DNA from: Thelephora terrestris | Lineage: Eukaryota > Basidiomycota > Agaricomycetes > Thelephorales > Thelephoraceae | Direction: 5' to 3' | Assembly: GCA_015956445.1 (NCBI GenBank) | Contig: WIUZ02000011.1 | Location: 1,017,501-1,081,500 of the forward strand | DNA: 64,000 nt | Shown: one piece after another, positions 45,605 through 57,385 of the stretch | Layout: each line of letters begins with the position of its first letter | Numbering within the stretch: position 1 is the first letter of the stretch | Notes under the pieces: model-generated | Seen by the model: only the letters and a program-made list of their open reading frames with translations | Told to the model about the DNA's origin: nothing | The model's database searches: none | Made by a program: the position numbers and the translations under genes

Positions 45605-46524
45605 TTGGTAAGATGATGGGGAAGTTGCTGGTGTTGCTGATCAAGGATGGCTCCAAGAAGACGTCCTTCTTATAGCCTAGATCGGTGATCCTTTACGTGA
45701 CCTACCTCGACACACCTCATTGGTTCGGGTCACATCAACTTCCGCCACTGTACCATCATCGTTGGCTTACTACATCAAGCCGACACCTTGACCCACGGGA
45801 CGGCCTTGGAAGAACTTCGTTCCGGAACGCCTAGAACACACACGCACTAAAAATAGGTCTTACGACCTTGACGACCCTTTATGAACCCCTTTATGACCCC
45901 GATGACTCATTTACGACATCGCAATAACGACCAACCCTGGACCCTGATCGCACACGTGGACAGTCACATCACAGTCTCCTAACCGGAGGAAGGAATTGCC
46001 ACTATTCAGAAGCATCGCCTTAGGATCCTTCTGGTTAGCTCATCGAATGTGGAAGTAGCTGTTAGCGTAAAACACTGGCGAAGCTGTAATCCCTCATGTC
46101 CCATGAGTCTAGGCCTGACCTCCTCATGTTCGGACGTACGTTGAGGTTGCCACTAGTCCGTGATGCTGTTACCACCTACAGACAACAAGGGATGATGCAT
46201 GGTCCCAGATCTCGGAGCTGCTCAAAAATTGCACAAAGCAATGAGATGTTTCCACCTGACCCTTGGGTGTGATCCCCAGGTACAAACTTTCATGACCCCA
46301 TGCCCCTTTTCTTTTAGGACTAGTGTTATCTTTACCCCTATGTTTCATGCGGACTATTGTTATCTCTTATGCAATCCTTCACACACTAGTAAGGCCCTTG
46401 TCCTTTATTCTCCCACACGTCCTACTTGTTTGCTTCCCTTACTTAGCGTTCTCACACTACTTATCTCCCTTTCTATTTTGATAAGGGTATATTAGGTTTA
46501 CTGATGTCATGGCCACTCCATTAG

Positions 46525-46530
46525 TATAAG
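46525..46530 (+). promoter_or_regulatory. TATA box of A3 LTR
   Basis: TATAAG in the context ATTAGTATAAGTAGCAACTG; the same context occurs in A2 on the minus strand near 53285-53298. Confidence 0.5.
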
Positions 46531-47957
46531 TAGCAACTGTGGCTGTATTGTAGTACCTTAGTTTTGTTACCTCAGGAAATCCTCTGCCCTTCTCAGCCCA
46601 GTTGCAGTTAAGGACAAGTCAGAGTTTTCTGTTTGAACACAAGGCATCCCCCATCTGCTCTCCCTCCCGCTCTGCGCCTCAACTGCGCCTCATAACTATA
46701 GAACCCCAGCGTTCATCTTATAGAATACCTTGAGCGTCCAGTTGATCACCTGGTGGAGTCATCAAATCCTGTTGTAGGGATAAACCCTTGCTTGATAAAC
46801 CAAACGAAGTACGGTTTAGGTTGGGTTTCTCTTTAGGATTTCGACCTGACTTGCAGTGACCTTATACAACCTACCGGAAGAATAGAGACGTGAACGTTCT
46901 CTCACAGCTAGTTGGACTAGTGAGTACTCTGTGGAGTCGGCTCAGTGCACTGGTAGTTGTTGGGGTAGAGTGGCCCTGACAAGACTGGGTAAATCTTGAA
47001 CACTTTTTGAAAGAAACCAAAACATACTGAATCGTTCAAAAAGTACTGTGCAACGATTCAGTATGTTTTGGTTTCTTTCAAAAAGTGTTCAAGATTTACC
47101 CAGTCTCAGTACTTTGTGATCACATTTTCTTTGAGCCACTCGTGTGAAATCTGGACACATGGGCTCAGGACATTTTAAAAGCACTCAGCATTCACCAATT
47201 TGGTACTTTGTGGTCACATGACCCAGTAAATCTTGACCGAAACCACAATGTGCAGCGCAGGTACTTGTTGATCACTTTCTTTGGGACAAGCAAAAAGTAG
47301 TAAACAATTACTGATTAGGGACATTGTGGTCACATGATTCAGTACTTTTTGAATGTTCCCACAATGCACTGAGCTGGGAATTAGTAGTTATATTGTTTAG
47401 TACATTCTGAAAGAACTCAGCTTGTCCTTGCCCAGCAAAGTGTTAGTACATCGGACATGGAACTACAATGTACTCAAAAAGTACCTGGTCAGTAATTAGG
47501 GGCTTGTCCCCAGTGTGAGGAACTTTTCCAGAAAGGGGAACCAAACTCACGCATTGGCACCTGGATGGACAAACAGTTTTTGCCCCTCTGCCTACATGTT
47601 GTCTTCCCTAGAGCACATGCGGTGGACATACCTCCACTAGAAAATCACACTCCTTTCCAGGAAGCCATCTGGGCTGGACAAGGTCACTTTTTCTTCTCCT
47701 CCGAGAACGAGGTGATGTTCTACAGAGATAACATTGCTCCTGGCGGGTAAGGCACCTTTACAAGACATGTAGCTGAAGCTCAACATCCCAACAGTGAGAT
47801 AATTAGACACGAAGTTCACCCCAGTTCCTTTGAAATTGAACAGGTGGTGCAAGTCAGCATGGCTTTACAACTTTCAAAACAACCTGACGGATTGTTCCGC
47901 CAGTGTGAACATTTGAAAGTGGTTCACTATCTCTGCAAGGGTTTTGAAATTGTATGT

Positions 47958-48601
47958 TGACTCCCGGGTGTCAACACGTACATATCACTGACTTCACTTT
48001 ATGCACAGGATAGGACTTGTAAAATTTGATTGTTAATGTAGTTGTGTGGAAATGTACTGCCATATGGTTGTACGCACAAACCCCTTCCAATAATCATTGG
48101 CTAGCAATGTTTTATCACTCTAAAATGTCTGGCTTAATCACATTGAGAACAGACTGGGTTGGCTTTTCTCCTGAATGCATCCGTGGAGATCGTAATGCAT
48201 GATCTCTTTCCCATGGTCGGCGGACCCTAATCACGACATGGCTTCGCCATGCAACTTGGAACAATGGCGTAGAAGCCATAACAATACAGTGGGGGAAACG
48301 GTATGGTATGGCACCTCCATTTCACTCGGGGCTCAAACGACCAGGACGGTGTACACGTCCAACATGGACTCGGATGTCATGTCCAGGGGGTGGTGTCAGA
48401 AGTACCCACTCTCTCCGGAAGATCTGTGAACGATGATGAAATCCTATACGTAGGTTTTGCCTGGAGCTCCTGTCCCCTGAGGCAGGGTTTTTACCATGCT
48501 CATCAATCCAATGCCCCTTGTTCTCCACCCTTTCGCCCACTTGACACACATTCCAACCTCTATGGCCACGTCTCTGTGCTTCAGGGTCTTGCAGTTGAGC
48601 A
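47958..48601. other. Unassigned spacer between gene H and the F-box pseudogene
   Basis: Open frames occur on both strands around 48200-48620, none with a motif I know. It could contain the 5' part or flank of the F-box gene that follows. Confidence 0.35.
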
Positions 48602-49756
48602 ATGGATTACCCCACAAATGTGAGTGTTTTTCAAAAAACTAGGTGGGATTTGGCTCAAACGGTGACAAACAGGGAGTGCAAGATCAACCAGGACCTCATC
48701 CGTGATCTCGACAACAGAAAAGCCATTGCTGAGGGGAACACCACACGCCCACAACGAGCGTGCAACACTTTGCTGGATGTATTCATACGCGTACCCCCCA
48801 AAATCTTGGGATACATCTGCTTGTTGATTGTTCAGCAGCTGTGTCACCTCCCCAGAGCCCACCAGAGTTCTTACCATTTCCTTGTGGTTTGCCATCACTG
48901 GTATGAAGTGGCCCATTAGAATCCTTGAATATGGAGCTTTTGGGGGCATACTCTTGCTCTTTGGCTCCAATGTTTCCACCGCTCCAGGGCCACCCCTGTG
49001 GACATTGTGTTGAACGGCTACTGGGTTGAGGGCCCAGGGCCCCCTTTGCCTACTTCTATGCTGGCTTCACTCCGGCAACGGGCAGAGGACAACACAGTGC
49101 GCTCCATTCAATTGTGGAGTGAGAGGAGAGAGGTTCTGGAAGAGATCCTCAGCACTGTAACCCCTGACGCTGACAACTTTTGCATGTCCAACATGGAGAC
49201 GATCACTCTATGTTTGATCAACGCCTCCCAGTTCATGGCACAATCTAATTTTCCACAACTCACCTACCTCTATCTCTCCACAGGTACACACATCACGGAC
49301 TGTGCACTCGTGGGCACGTGCACTAGTGTGTTGACAACCCTTGCAATCACTTTTGAGAGCCAAGGTGTACCTGCTTTGCCCTCTGTCGAACAACTGGTTG
49401 TGTTGTTAAACTCCAATCCACATCTACGGGACGTCTGCTTCAACAGACTTTGGACCATGCCTGCCGACGAGAACATTGGAACCACGGGAGCTAACATGCA
49501 CACGCTTTGAAGACTTACACTTGAAGGTTCTAACCACTCTGTTCTCGAGGTGGTTCGACAACTCCACTACCCCCAATTGCTCGCCGAGCTGACTCTCGCT
49601 GGAGCCAGATGTGAAATTCCCCACATCTTGGAAACTCTTGGGGAAGTCATAGAAGATCACCTTCAGCATGAGAACAGGTTCCGCAAAGACGTGAGCATCA
49701 AAGTTGTGGAGGATGATTGCAAGTGTTGTGCCGACATGGAGGATAAGGTGATGGAA
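48602..49756 (+). pseudogene. F-box protein of the agaric type, decayed
   Basis: One frame runs for about 385 codons. It has an F-box-like segment VPPKILGYICLLIVQQL with VCHHWYEVA, then IWSFWGHTLALWLQCFHRS and ATPVDIVLNGYW, a beta/helix region, and VLEVVRQLHYPQLLAELTL, ILETLGEVIEDHL and FRKDVSIKV. This order is that of the large F-box/LRR-like family of Agaricomycetes, substrate adaptors of SCF ubiquitin ligases (known family role). Three in-frame stops interrupt it without frameshifts, two shortly after the F-box (48917-48928) and one near 49508; at least one fits a CGA to TGA change. A clear start codon is missing. Confidence 0.75.
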
Positions 49757-50249
49757 TAGGATATGGGTGCAGTTTCCACGGTTTCTTAAAGAACATTTAC
49801 ACAACATCAATCGTTTTTTTCGTATGACTCTTGTAATATATTCCGTCCAAACTTTTTCTGGTACCTGCTTCACTCCCACTTTTGGTTTCCAAGTCTCGTA
49901 TATCGGATGGAACGAAGACAGATATCAACGGAACCGGTGTACATGCTCAGCGTTGGCTTGAATGCGGCCACAGTGAATCTGGAGACGTCTGGATCAGGCC
50001 CTCATTTTCTTCGAAGTTGATAACCTCAGGCGTAACATTGATGATCGCAACATTATTTATCAGAGTTGATTGCCAGCCACCACTGTGGTGCTCCTACTTT
50101 GGAACATGATTTCTTCTGTGGGGAGTTTGCAACTCTATCAGCGATTCTTCAAACTAGTTTGATCTTGAGCATGACAGAGCCTATACTGCTCTCCTTTCCG
50201 ACAAGAGGTATGCCATCAATATCAGCGGGGCGTGAGAGTAAGCGCTAGT
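49757..50249. other. Downstream flank of the F-box pseudogene
   Basis: Might include the remaining C-terminal part of the F-box gene; short open frames are present but none shows a motif. Nothing else is seen up to M5. Confidence 0.35.
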
Positions 50250-51197
50250 CACTGGGGGCAAGGGGTGGTGTTCTGGTCTGGAACACTGCAAGTTCATTGT
50301 AAGGAAATGGATAATGTAACTGGCTAAAACCTACCCAGTACATTGCAAACACCTCTCAATTTTCCGGGCCAATTTCCTTGCAGTGTTCCATCACAGAGAA
50401 TCTTTGGCACATTCTCAGTGTTCCCATTAGGTTATCCATGGGTACATTCTAAATTTTCCCAAAGAAAGTACCCTCAATGTTCCTGAGTGGCTCACTCAAA
50501 GAAAATTCTCAGTGAACCCTCAGTTCTCCAGATCATGTGACTGCAGTGTTCTGATTAGGTAAACCATGGGAACATCTTCAATTTTCCCAAAGAAAGTACC
50601 TGTGATGTTCCTGAGTGGCTCATTTGCAGTGCACTTTGCAGTGTTCCCAAAGTGCAATCACAGTGTTCCTGGTCAGGAAAATTTTGGGAACAGTGAAAGA
50701 ACACTGGAGAATTGGGAACATTTTAAATGAACTTGTGGTGTTCCCAGTTTTTCTTGTGTTCTTGCAGTGTTCTTGCAGTTTTCCTGACCAGGAACACTGT
50801 GATTGCACTTTGAGAACACTGCAAATGGCCACTCAGGAACATCACAGGTACTTTCTTTGGGAAAATTGAAGATGTTCCCATGGTTTACCTAATCAGAACA
50901 CTGCAGTCACATGATCTGGAGAACTGAGGGTTCACTGAGAATTTTCTTTGAGTGAGCCACTCAGGAACATTGAGGGTACTTTCTTTGGGAAAATTTAGAA
51001 TGTACCCATGGATAACCTAATGGGAGCACTGAGAATGTGCCAAAGATTCTCTGTGCTGGAACACTGCAAGGAAATTGGCCTGGAAAATTGAGAGGTGTTT
51101 GCAATGTACCGGGTAGGTTTTGGCCAGTTACATTATCCATTTCCTTGCAATGGACTTGCAGTGTTCCAGACCAGGATACCACCCCTTGCCCCCAGTG
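50250..51197. mobile_element. M5: CACTG foldback element
   Basis: 948 bp, starts CACTGGGGGCAAGGGGTGGT and ends ACCACCCCTTGCCCCCAGTG, with the 3-bp repeat AGT on both sides. A nearly complete palindrome with its axis near 50723. The arms are built of recurring ACACTGCAA, TTTCCCAAAGAAAGTACC and GAGTGGCTCA. No coding capacity. Confidence 0.9.
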
Positions 51198-51491
51198 AGT
51201 GACGGTGAACTGAAACAAGGATGAGGAAGTGTGGATCACAGTCAATGTGTTTATCGCGTTGTTTGTGGTCAGTCACACCAACAATCCCAACAAGAGACCG
51301 CAGAGTCCCAATGGGTATCTTCATGTCCTAGGGAAGATTGAGCCAGAAGGTGGAAGGCGCAGAGGACTTCAGTGCAATATTTTGATTCATGAGTGGGGAA
51401 ACTGACCATGATTATATTGACGGCGAGTTGGTCAGAAGTGAATAGGGGGGAAATTCACATTCAACAATCTATGAGGCTGAATGCAGGATGT
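51198..51491. other. Spacer between M5 and the dioxygenase stop codon
   Basis: 3' flank of the minus-strand dioxygenase gene. A minus-strand open frame around 51320-51200 has no recognisable motif. No terminator-type signal can be named. Confidence 0.3.
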
Positions 51492-54211
51492 TCAATTTTT
51501 TTCACCAGACGCAAAATCATACTTTTTGAACTCCCTGTAGATATTCTCTTCTTGCTTCTCCAGCTCCTTGGCTGAAGGGGCATGAGTGAAATACACCCAC
51601 ACCACTCTGCCAGGGGTGACTCCAGACTTGGATCGGATGGCAACTTCAGTTGTCCACTCCTGGATTCCATGGTAGAGAATATCTGTTCAACAGATAATCA
51701 CATCTCCCGGTTGATAGCTAAATGGGGAACATTGAAAATCAGGCGAATAAGATGTAGATGAAAAGATGTACACTAATTTGAGAATCAACTGAGGGAAGCA
51801 CATTGCACCTCCAGAAAAATTTCCCCCTGGCGTGGAAGCAGAGAGCAAGTCAAGCCAATCCAGGTGGCAGCCCACCTGCACCTTCCACAATGTGACCTTC
51901 CCCAAAAAACAACCTTCTCTTCCGGAGTCAATTTTTCCTTTGTCAAACAAGGAGGTCAGTTGGCCATGCAACTCTGGCTCAACTGCCTTCACCAGGCCAG
52001 AAATTTTCATGTGTTGGCTGTCCGTGACCCCCTTGTAATTAGTGTCACTGGGGGCAAGGGGTCAAATACCCGGTGGGTACATGCTGAACACATTGTGATC
52101 ACAGTCAACAAGTGATCACATTGTGCCCAGTGGGGGAAATTTGAATACATTCAAAATGTGCCTGGCCATGTGAGTCCAATGTGCCAAGTGGGCACATTTT
52201 GATTGTGATCACAATGTACCCATCAATGTGATCTCAATGTGCCCACTGGGACATTTTGATTGCGATCACAATGTACACATCAATGTGAACTCAATGTGCC
52301 TGCTGTGCACATTTTAATTTCTTTCACAATGTTCCCATCAATGTGTTCACAATGTACCCAGCTCATTACATAATAGTTTCTTTCACAATGTTGTCCACAA
52401 TGTGTCCAGCATGTGGCTGAGCCACTCACTCAAACTTCTTTCACAAAGTATCCAGTGATGTGTCTAGAATGTGTACAGCCATACACATAGTGATTTCTTT
52501 GAAAGTTCATGGTGAAATCAAAAGATATTGAGATTACATTGTGATTACTTCAAAAAAAACCCCCTGGGGACATTATGGACACATCACTGGGTAATCTTTG
52601 AAAGAATTTTGAATGAGTGGCTCAGCCACATGCTGGACACATTGTGGACAACATTGTGAAAGAAACTATTATGTAATGAGCTGGGTACATTGTGAACACA
52701 TTGATGGGAACATTGTGAAAGAAATTAAAATGTGCACAGCAGGCACATTGAGTTCACATTGATGTGTACATTGTGATCGCAATCAAAATGTCCCCAGTGG
52801 GCACATTGAGATCACATTGATGGGTACATTGGACTCACATTGTCAGGGCCACTCTACCCCAACAACTACCAGTGCACTGAGCCGACTCCGCAGAGTACTC
52901 ACTAGTCCAACTAGCTTGTGAGAGAATGATCACGTCTCTATTCTTCCGGTAGGTTGTCCGAGGTCACTACAAGTCAGGTCGAAATCCTAAAGAGAAACCC
53001 AACCTAAACCGTACTTTGTTCGGTTTATCCAACAAGGGTTTATCCCTACAACAGGATTGATGACTCCACCAGTTGATCGACTGGACGCTCGAGGTGTTCT
53101 AATATGAACGCTGGGGTTCTATAGTTACGAGGCGCAGTTGACGTGCAGAGCGGGAGGGAGAGCAGATGGGGATGTCTTGGATCAAACAAGAAACTCTGAC
53201 TTGACCTTAACTGCAACTGGGCTGAGAAGGGCAGAGGATTTCCTGAGGTAACAAAACTAAGGTACTACAATACAGCCACAGTTGCTACTTATACTAAAGG
53301 AGTGGCCATGACGTCAATACCCTTATCAAGTCCAGAACAAAGGGAGATAAGGAGTGTGAGAACGCTAAGTAAGGGAAGCGAACAAGAGGTGACGTGTGGG
53401 AGAATAAAGACAAAGGGCCTTACTAGCGTGTGAAGGATTGCATAAAAGATAACGAATGTCCGCATGAAACATAGGGGTAAAGATAACACTAGTCCTAAAA
53501 GAAATAGGGGCATGGGGTCATGAAAGTTCGTACCTGGGGATCACACCCAAGGGTCAGGTGAAAACCTCTCATTGCTTCGTGCAATTTTCGACCGGCTCCG
53601 AGATAAAAGACCATACAGCATCCCTTGTTGTCTGTAGGCGGTAACGGCATCACGGACTAGTGGCAACCTCAACGTACGTCTGAACATGAGGAGGTCGGGC
53701 CTAGACTCATGGGACATGAGGGATTACAGATTCGCCAGTGTTTCATGCTAACGGCTACTCCACATTCGCTTGGCTAAACAAAAGGAGTCTAAGGCACTCC
53801 TTTCGAATAACAGTGATTCCTTCCTCTGGTTAGGAGACTGTGATGTGACTGTCCACATGTGTGATCAGGGTCCAGGGTTGATCGTAATCGTAAAGTCATG
53901 AGGGGTCGTAAAAAGAGGTTCGTGATGTCATAAAGGGGTCATCAGGGTCTTGAGACCTATTTTTAGTGTGCGTGCGTTCTAGGCGTTCCGGAACGAAGTT
54001 CTTCCAAGGCCGTCCCGCGGGCCGAGGTGTCAACTTGATACAGTAAGCCAACGATGATGGTACAGGGGCGGAAGTTGATGTGACCTGGACCAATGAGGTT
54101 CGTCGAGGTAGGTCACGTGAAGGATCACCGATCTAGGCTATAAGAAGGACGTCTTCTTGGAGCCATCCTTGATCAGCAACACCAGCAACTTCCCCATCAT
54201 CTTACCAAAAC

Positions 54212-56453
54212 ATGTCCTTCCCCAACAACCATACCTACAAAGTCGCCAATGGCATTTCCACCATCTCTCGCATCGACCGCCGTGCCGCTGCTCGCAAGTC
54301 CTACGCCTGTGCAGCGGGGACTCCCTATACCACTGATGACCAGGTATGGGGGAGACCTAGAGCTTCGTGTATTTGCACTAACGCCTTCCTCTAGGTAGAG
54401 GTCCGTTCCTTCGGGCGTTGATGTCCAGCTAACGGCTTCTAGATCTTGGAGGTCGTCACAGAAGTGGACACTGAACGTCTCAGGGAGACAATCCCACACT
54501 TGATGGGTTTGACCTGGGACGATGAGCTCTGGGTTCGTACGATAATCGCCGAGAAGTTGGCCTTCCAGATGAGGGGTAGGTTCGGAGAGTTGGAGCATCC
54601 GATCAAAAAGGAGCTCTGGTACACCCTGCAGAGGGGAATCTACGATCAGGACCTGTTGGAGCACGGAGCGACCGTTCCTCGGGCCGTCCGCCACGCCACC
54701 ACTTCCACTAGTCTCTTGTGGTCGCTCGTTCGGGAAGGAGAGAGCCGGGTAGGTTCTCTGTTTGAATATTCGAGTATGACTCTCGACTAATCAAACTGCC
54801 TAGGTTGAACGATTGGAGCGTGAGGTGAAGGAGGCAAAGGCAGACGTCCTTCGTCTGTCAGCGGAGAGTCTTCAGATGAAGGAGACATTGGCAGCCTTCC
54901 AACAGGGAACAAATGAGGCGTTGGAGGCAATGGTCGCCAACCATCAGGAGTTGATCGCCGGGTTGAAGGTTCGGGACAACAACATCAAGGGGGCGTTGGC
55001 CAGGAGGGATGAAAAGGTTCTTTCAGCCTTTGCAGGTTTATGCAATGACTGAGAGACTTCCTCTAGACCGAAGAACTCGAAAATGTGGTGGCCGTGTTGA
55101 CGGCGCAAGTCGAGTCCTTGCAGGACAAGACCTGCAACTGTAAGGAGGGTCCCGTGTTGGTTGGTCAGGGGACTGCCGAGGTTCCGTTCGAGCTGGAGTA
55201 CGCCGACGAGGTGGTACTCCCTTCGCCTAACCCATTGTCCTATGCAACGCCTCCGATCGAGAACTCGGTTCCCGTTCTGACTCCGGCTCCAGCTTCCACT
55301 TTGGCCGCTTCCGATAAGGAGAACTGTGGGCGCTGCGCCTTGCAGCCGATCCATCAGTTGGTGAAGATCGAGGATGAGGTCATGGAGGTTGACCGAGCTG
55401 AAGATGCTCCGAGGGTCGCCGAGGTACGTCCGGTGACTAACACTGGGGGCAGGGGCACCTGGAATCAGTGATTACATCTTGATTACATGGTGAGCTCGTG
55501 TGCACTTTTCAATAATTGTGATTGCCGACTCCAGGTTGATTACATTTCAAATGTTACCTTGACATGTAATCCAACTGTTGCCACCAACTCCATTTCAAAT
55601 TTCCTCAAGATGTTCCCAAGCAATGTTTCCTGAATGTGCCCAGTGGGTACATTGTGAAAACATCTCATATTTTTGAGCCCATTTAGATTACATCTTGGAC
55701 GATTGAAGAACATGCTGATTACATTGCAGTATCATTTTTGCCAACAGGTCAAAAACATCCCAGAAACATTTGTTGAGAACATTTCAAATGGAATTGGTGG
55801 ACATTGGTTGGATTACATGTCAAGGTAACATTTGAAATGTAATCAACCTGGAATCGGCAATTACAATTATTGGAAAGTGCACATGAACTCACCATGTAAT
55901 CAAGATGTAATCACTGATTCCAGGTGCCCCTGCCCCCAGTGTAAGGGGCAACGCTGCAAACGCTCTCAACACTGTCCTGCCCATCGTATGACCGCATCGG
56001 CTAATCCTTACCCTCGACCAGTTGAGTCGGATGGTGACCAGTCTGGTCGAGGTGAGGAGCGAGGATTCCGATATTGGGTCCACCGTCCTTACCGACAGGT
56101 CGAGTCAGAGATCCAACTCCGACACCAGCTTCGCCTCGCAAGACAGGATCCCGCCCAGGGGTCCGATGAGGGAGACGGAGGGTCACTTGTCGACTACGTC
56201 GATAGTGCTGCCGAGCAGTCACCCGGTGATGGAGATGTGGGACCAGGTGTTCCGCAGTTCGGTGACATCTGGGAGGCTGATCAGTCCGCTCGAAGGCATC
56301 TCTTCCTATCGGCTTGAACTAGTCGTTCAGCTGAGTGCCGAAGATGGTGACGCCATGTTCGGGGAGGTCCTTGCGAGGAGGGGCCAGCACTACGATCTCC
56401 GGGATGGACAGTTGATGAGCTTTAGGCCTGCCATAGATAGAGTCGATTTCTGA
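54212..56453 (+). CDS. Embedded gene of A2: coiled-coil protein
   Basis: Blocks at 54212-54340, 54443-54747, 54805-55016 and 55070-55440, and beyond M3a at 55942-56317 overlapped by a second frame to 56453. A TATA-like CTATAAGAAGG lies at about 54137. It shares with A1 the domain segment [20 protein letters not shown], the coiled coil [17 protein letters not shown], a Cys-containing [13 protein letters not shown], and the tail DAMFGEVLARRGQHYDLRDG in the second frame. Spacers have GT...AG borders at the same sites as in A1. The blocks are open except for the M3a insertion. Function unknown. Confidence 0.55.
55441..55941. mobile_element. M3a: CACTG foldback element in A2
   Basis: 501 bp with CACTGGGGGCAGGGGCACCT termini and the 3-bp repeat TAA on both sides. 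A1 (2033-2045) gives the exact empty site GTGACTAAGGGG, so the duplication is certain. A palindrome with no coding capacity. Confidence 0.95.
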
Positions 56454-57385
56454 TGGGACAATGATAGCACTTTGTATAGCCATGTTGATTCGCTGGGAAT
56501 AGTACGCGCATGTGTGTGTTTCGAATGATTGGTGTGAAGGATAAGGAATGTGAAGCATTCAAACATAAGAAATGGTAAGAAGAGTTCGAAGAAAGAGCGA
56601 GTATGAAAAGTTTAAAAATACCATGTTCCTGACACACATGGCCAGGCACATTTTGAATGTATTCAAATTTCCCCCACTGGGCACATTGTGATTACTTGTT
56701 GACTGTGATCACAATGTGGTCAGCATGTACCCACCAGGTATTTGACCCCTTGCCCCCAGTGTGTAGTTGACTGCCACATAAGAGCCATGAGCCCGTGCCC
56801 TCGAGGGGATTAGTGGCTGAGGTTGACGTCAGCCAAAATCATAAGCTGGCAAAAGGAAAAAAGAGTACCTTGTGGCCCTGTGCCCGCCAACAATCCACAT
56901 GATGAGTGACCCCAACAGGTTCAACCATATCCGTCTCCTCCATGGTGATTGGATCTGCCACTGTAAACCTAAAATCGCCCTGCGCTGCACTCTCCTGGTG
57001 ATGACGATCATTGACAATGGACACTATTTTGGGAGGGCAGTGGTGATGATAAACCTGGGTAGCCCACTGGGCCCTTTCAACAATGGGAGCCTGGAAAATT
57101 TATGTCAGCGGAAGACGGGAAGTGAAAAGGCAAATTAACTTATGTTGCATCTGTCAATTATGTGTTCCTCCTAAGAGAGGAGATCAGAACCCAACATGGC
57201 CAAGAGGGGCAGCACATACCCCAAGGTACCTGCGGGCGGCGTATTAGAGCAAAAACTTGCCCTGGGAGTCCAACACCCGGCAGGAGTAGGGCATGTGGAG
57301 GTTGCTGTCCCCACACATTTCTTCAAACTTCAGTTTGATGGCCTCAACCACTGCTGTTTTGCCCCTCTGGGCAGTCAGTTCTTCA

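Larger units (their letters stand above)
23634..46981 (+). mobile_element. A3: LTR-like unit of family A, spread over 23 kb by nested insertions
   Basis: Starts TGTCAGGAACATGG at 23634 and ends GTGGCCCTGACA at 46981. The 5-bp repeat AGACT flanks it inside M6 (23629-23633 and 46982-46986). A plus-strand TATAAG at 46525-46530 is about 0.45 kb before its end. Its own sequence lies at 23634-24042, 24522-24817, 42028-42249 and 44609-46981; the gaps are M3c, G (with F2, KDZ and D2) and C1. It is the same family as A1 and A2 but diverged. Broken only by the insertions at this scale. Confidence 0.75.
23218..47515. mobile_element. M6: CACTG foldback element split by A3
   Basis: The left half (23218-23633) starts CACTGGGGACAAGCCCC; the right half (46987-47515) ends GGGGCTTGTCCCCAGTG. 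The outer flanks carry the 3-bp repeat TGA (23215-23217 and 47516-47518). The two halves together make about 0.94 kb and are inverted copies of each other, with the dyad axis near 47045. A3, with everything nested in it, lies between them, and AGACT is duplicated at that junction. M6 itself is inserted in gene H. Confidence 0.75.
18700..47957 (+). pseudogene. H: unrecognised plus-strand gene broken by F1 and by M6
   Basis: Coding blocks lie at about 18700-18888, 22907-23217 (with a GTGAGT...TTTCAG intron near 23063-23116), 47516-47750 and 47805-47957. F1 separates the first two (duplication ACTTT) and M6 the next two (duplication TGA). Readable pieces include LSRGDIGLQMLSGEEAVFDV, WIRLTGGSNFTFGQAML, AIWAGQGHFFFSSENEVMFY and the last exon EVHPSSFEIEQVVQVSMALQ, ending at a stop at 47957. 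The insertions move the exons nearly 25 kb apart, so the gene is dead. I recognise no domain; it could be a host gene or an older transposon gene. Confidence 0.45.
52841..56634 (-). mobile_element. A2: complete LTR-like unit of family A
   Basis: Bounded by TGTCAGGGCCACTCTACCCC (52841) and CCATGTTCCTGACA (56634), flanked by the 5-bp repeat CACAT (52836-52840 and 56635-56639). M3a is nested; without it A2 is about 3.3 kb. A minus-strand TATAAGTAG (53286-53294) lies about 0.45 kb from the end at 52841. The plus-strand embedded gene is as in A1. No internal repeat and no pol domain. It appears whole apart from M3a and is the reference copy for the family. Confidence 0.8.
52046..56761. mobile_element. 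M1: CACTG foldback element split by A2
   Basis: The left part (52046-52840) starts CACTGGGGGCAAGGGGTCAA; the right part (56635-56761) ends TTGACCCCTTGCCCCCAGTG. The 3-bp repeat TGT lies on both outer flanks (52043-52045, 56762-56764). Its own length is about 0.92 kb, nearly all palindromic, with many GTGATCACAATGT and GTGCCCA motifs. A2 is inserted in its right arm with CACAT duplicated. M1 itself breaks the dioxygenase gene. Confidence 0.85.

Noticed and set aside
52841-56634. Families A-F as cut-and-paste DNA transposons with short inverted ends
   Set aside because: Inverted ends are only 5-7 bp, ends are TG...CA, duplications are 5 bp, TATA placement fits LTRs and no transposase is present. 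Not fully excluded.
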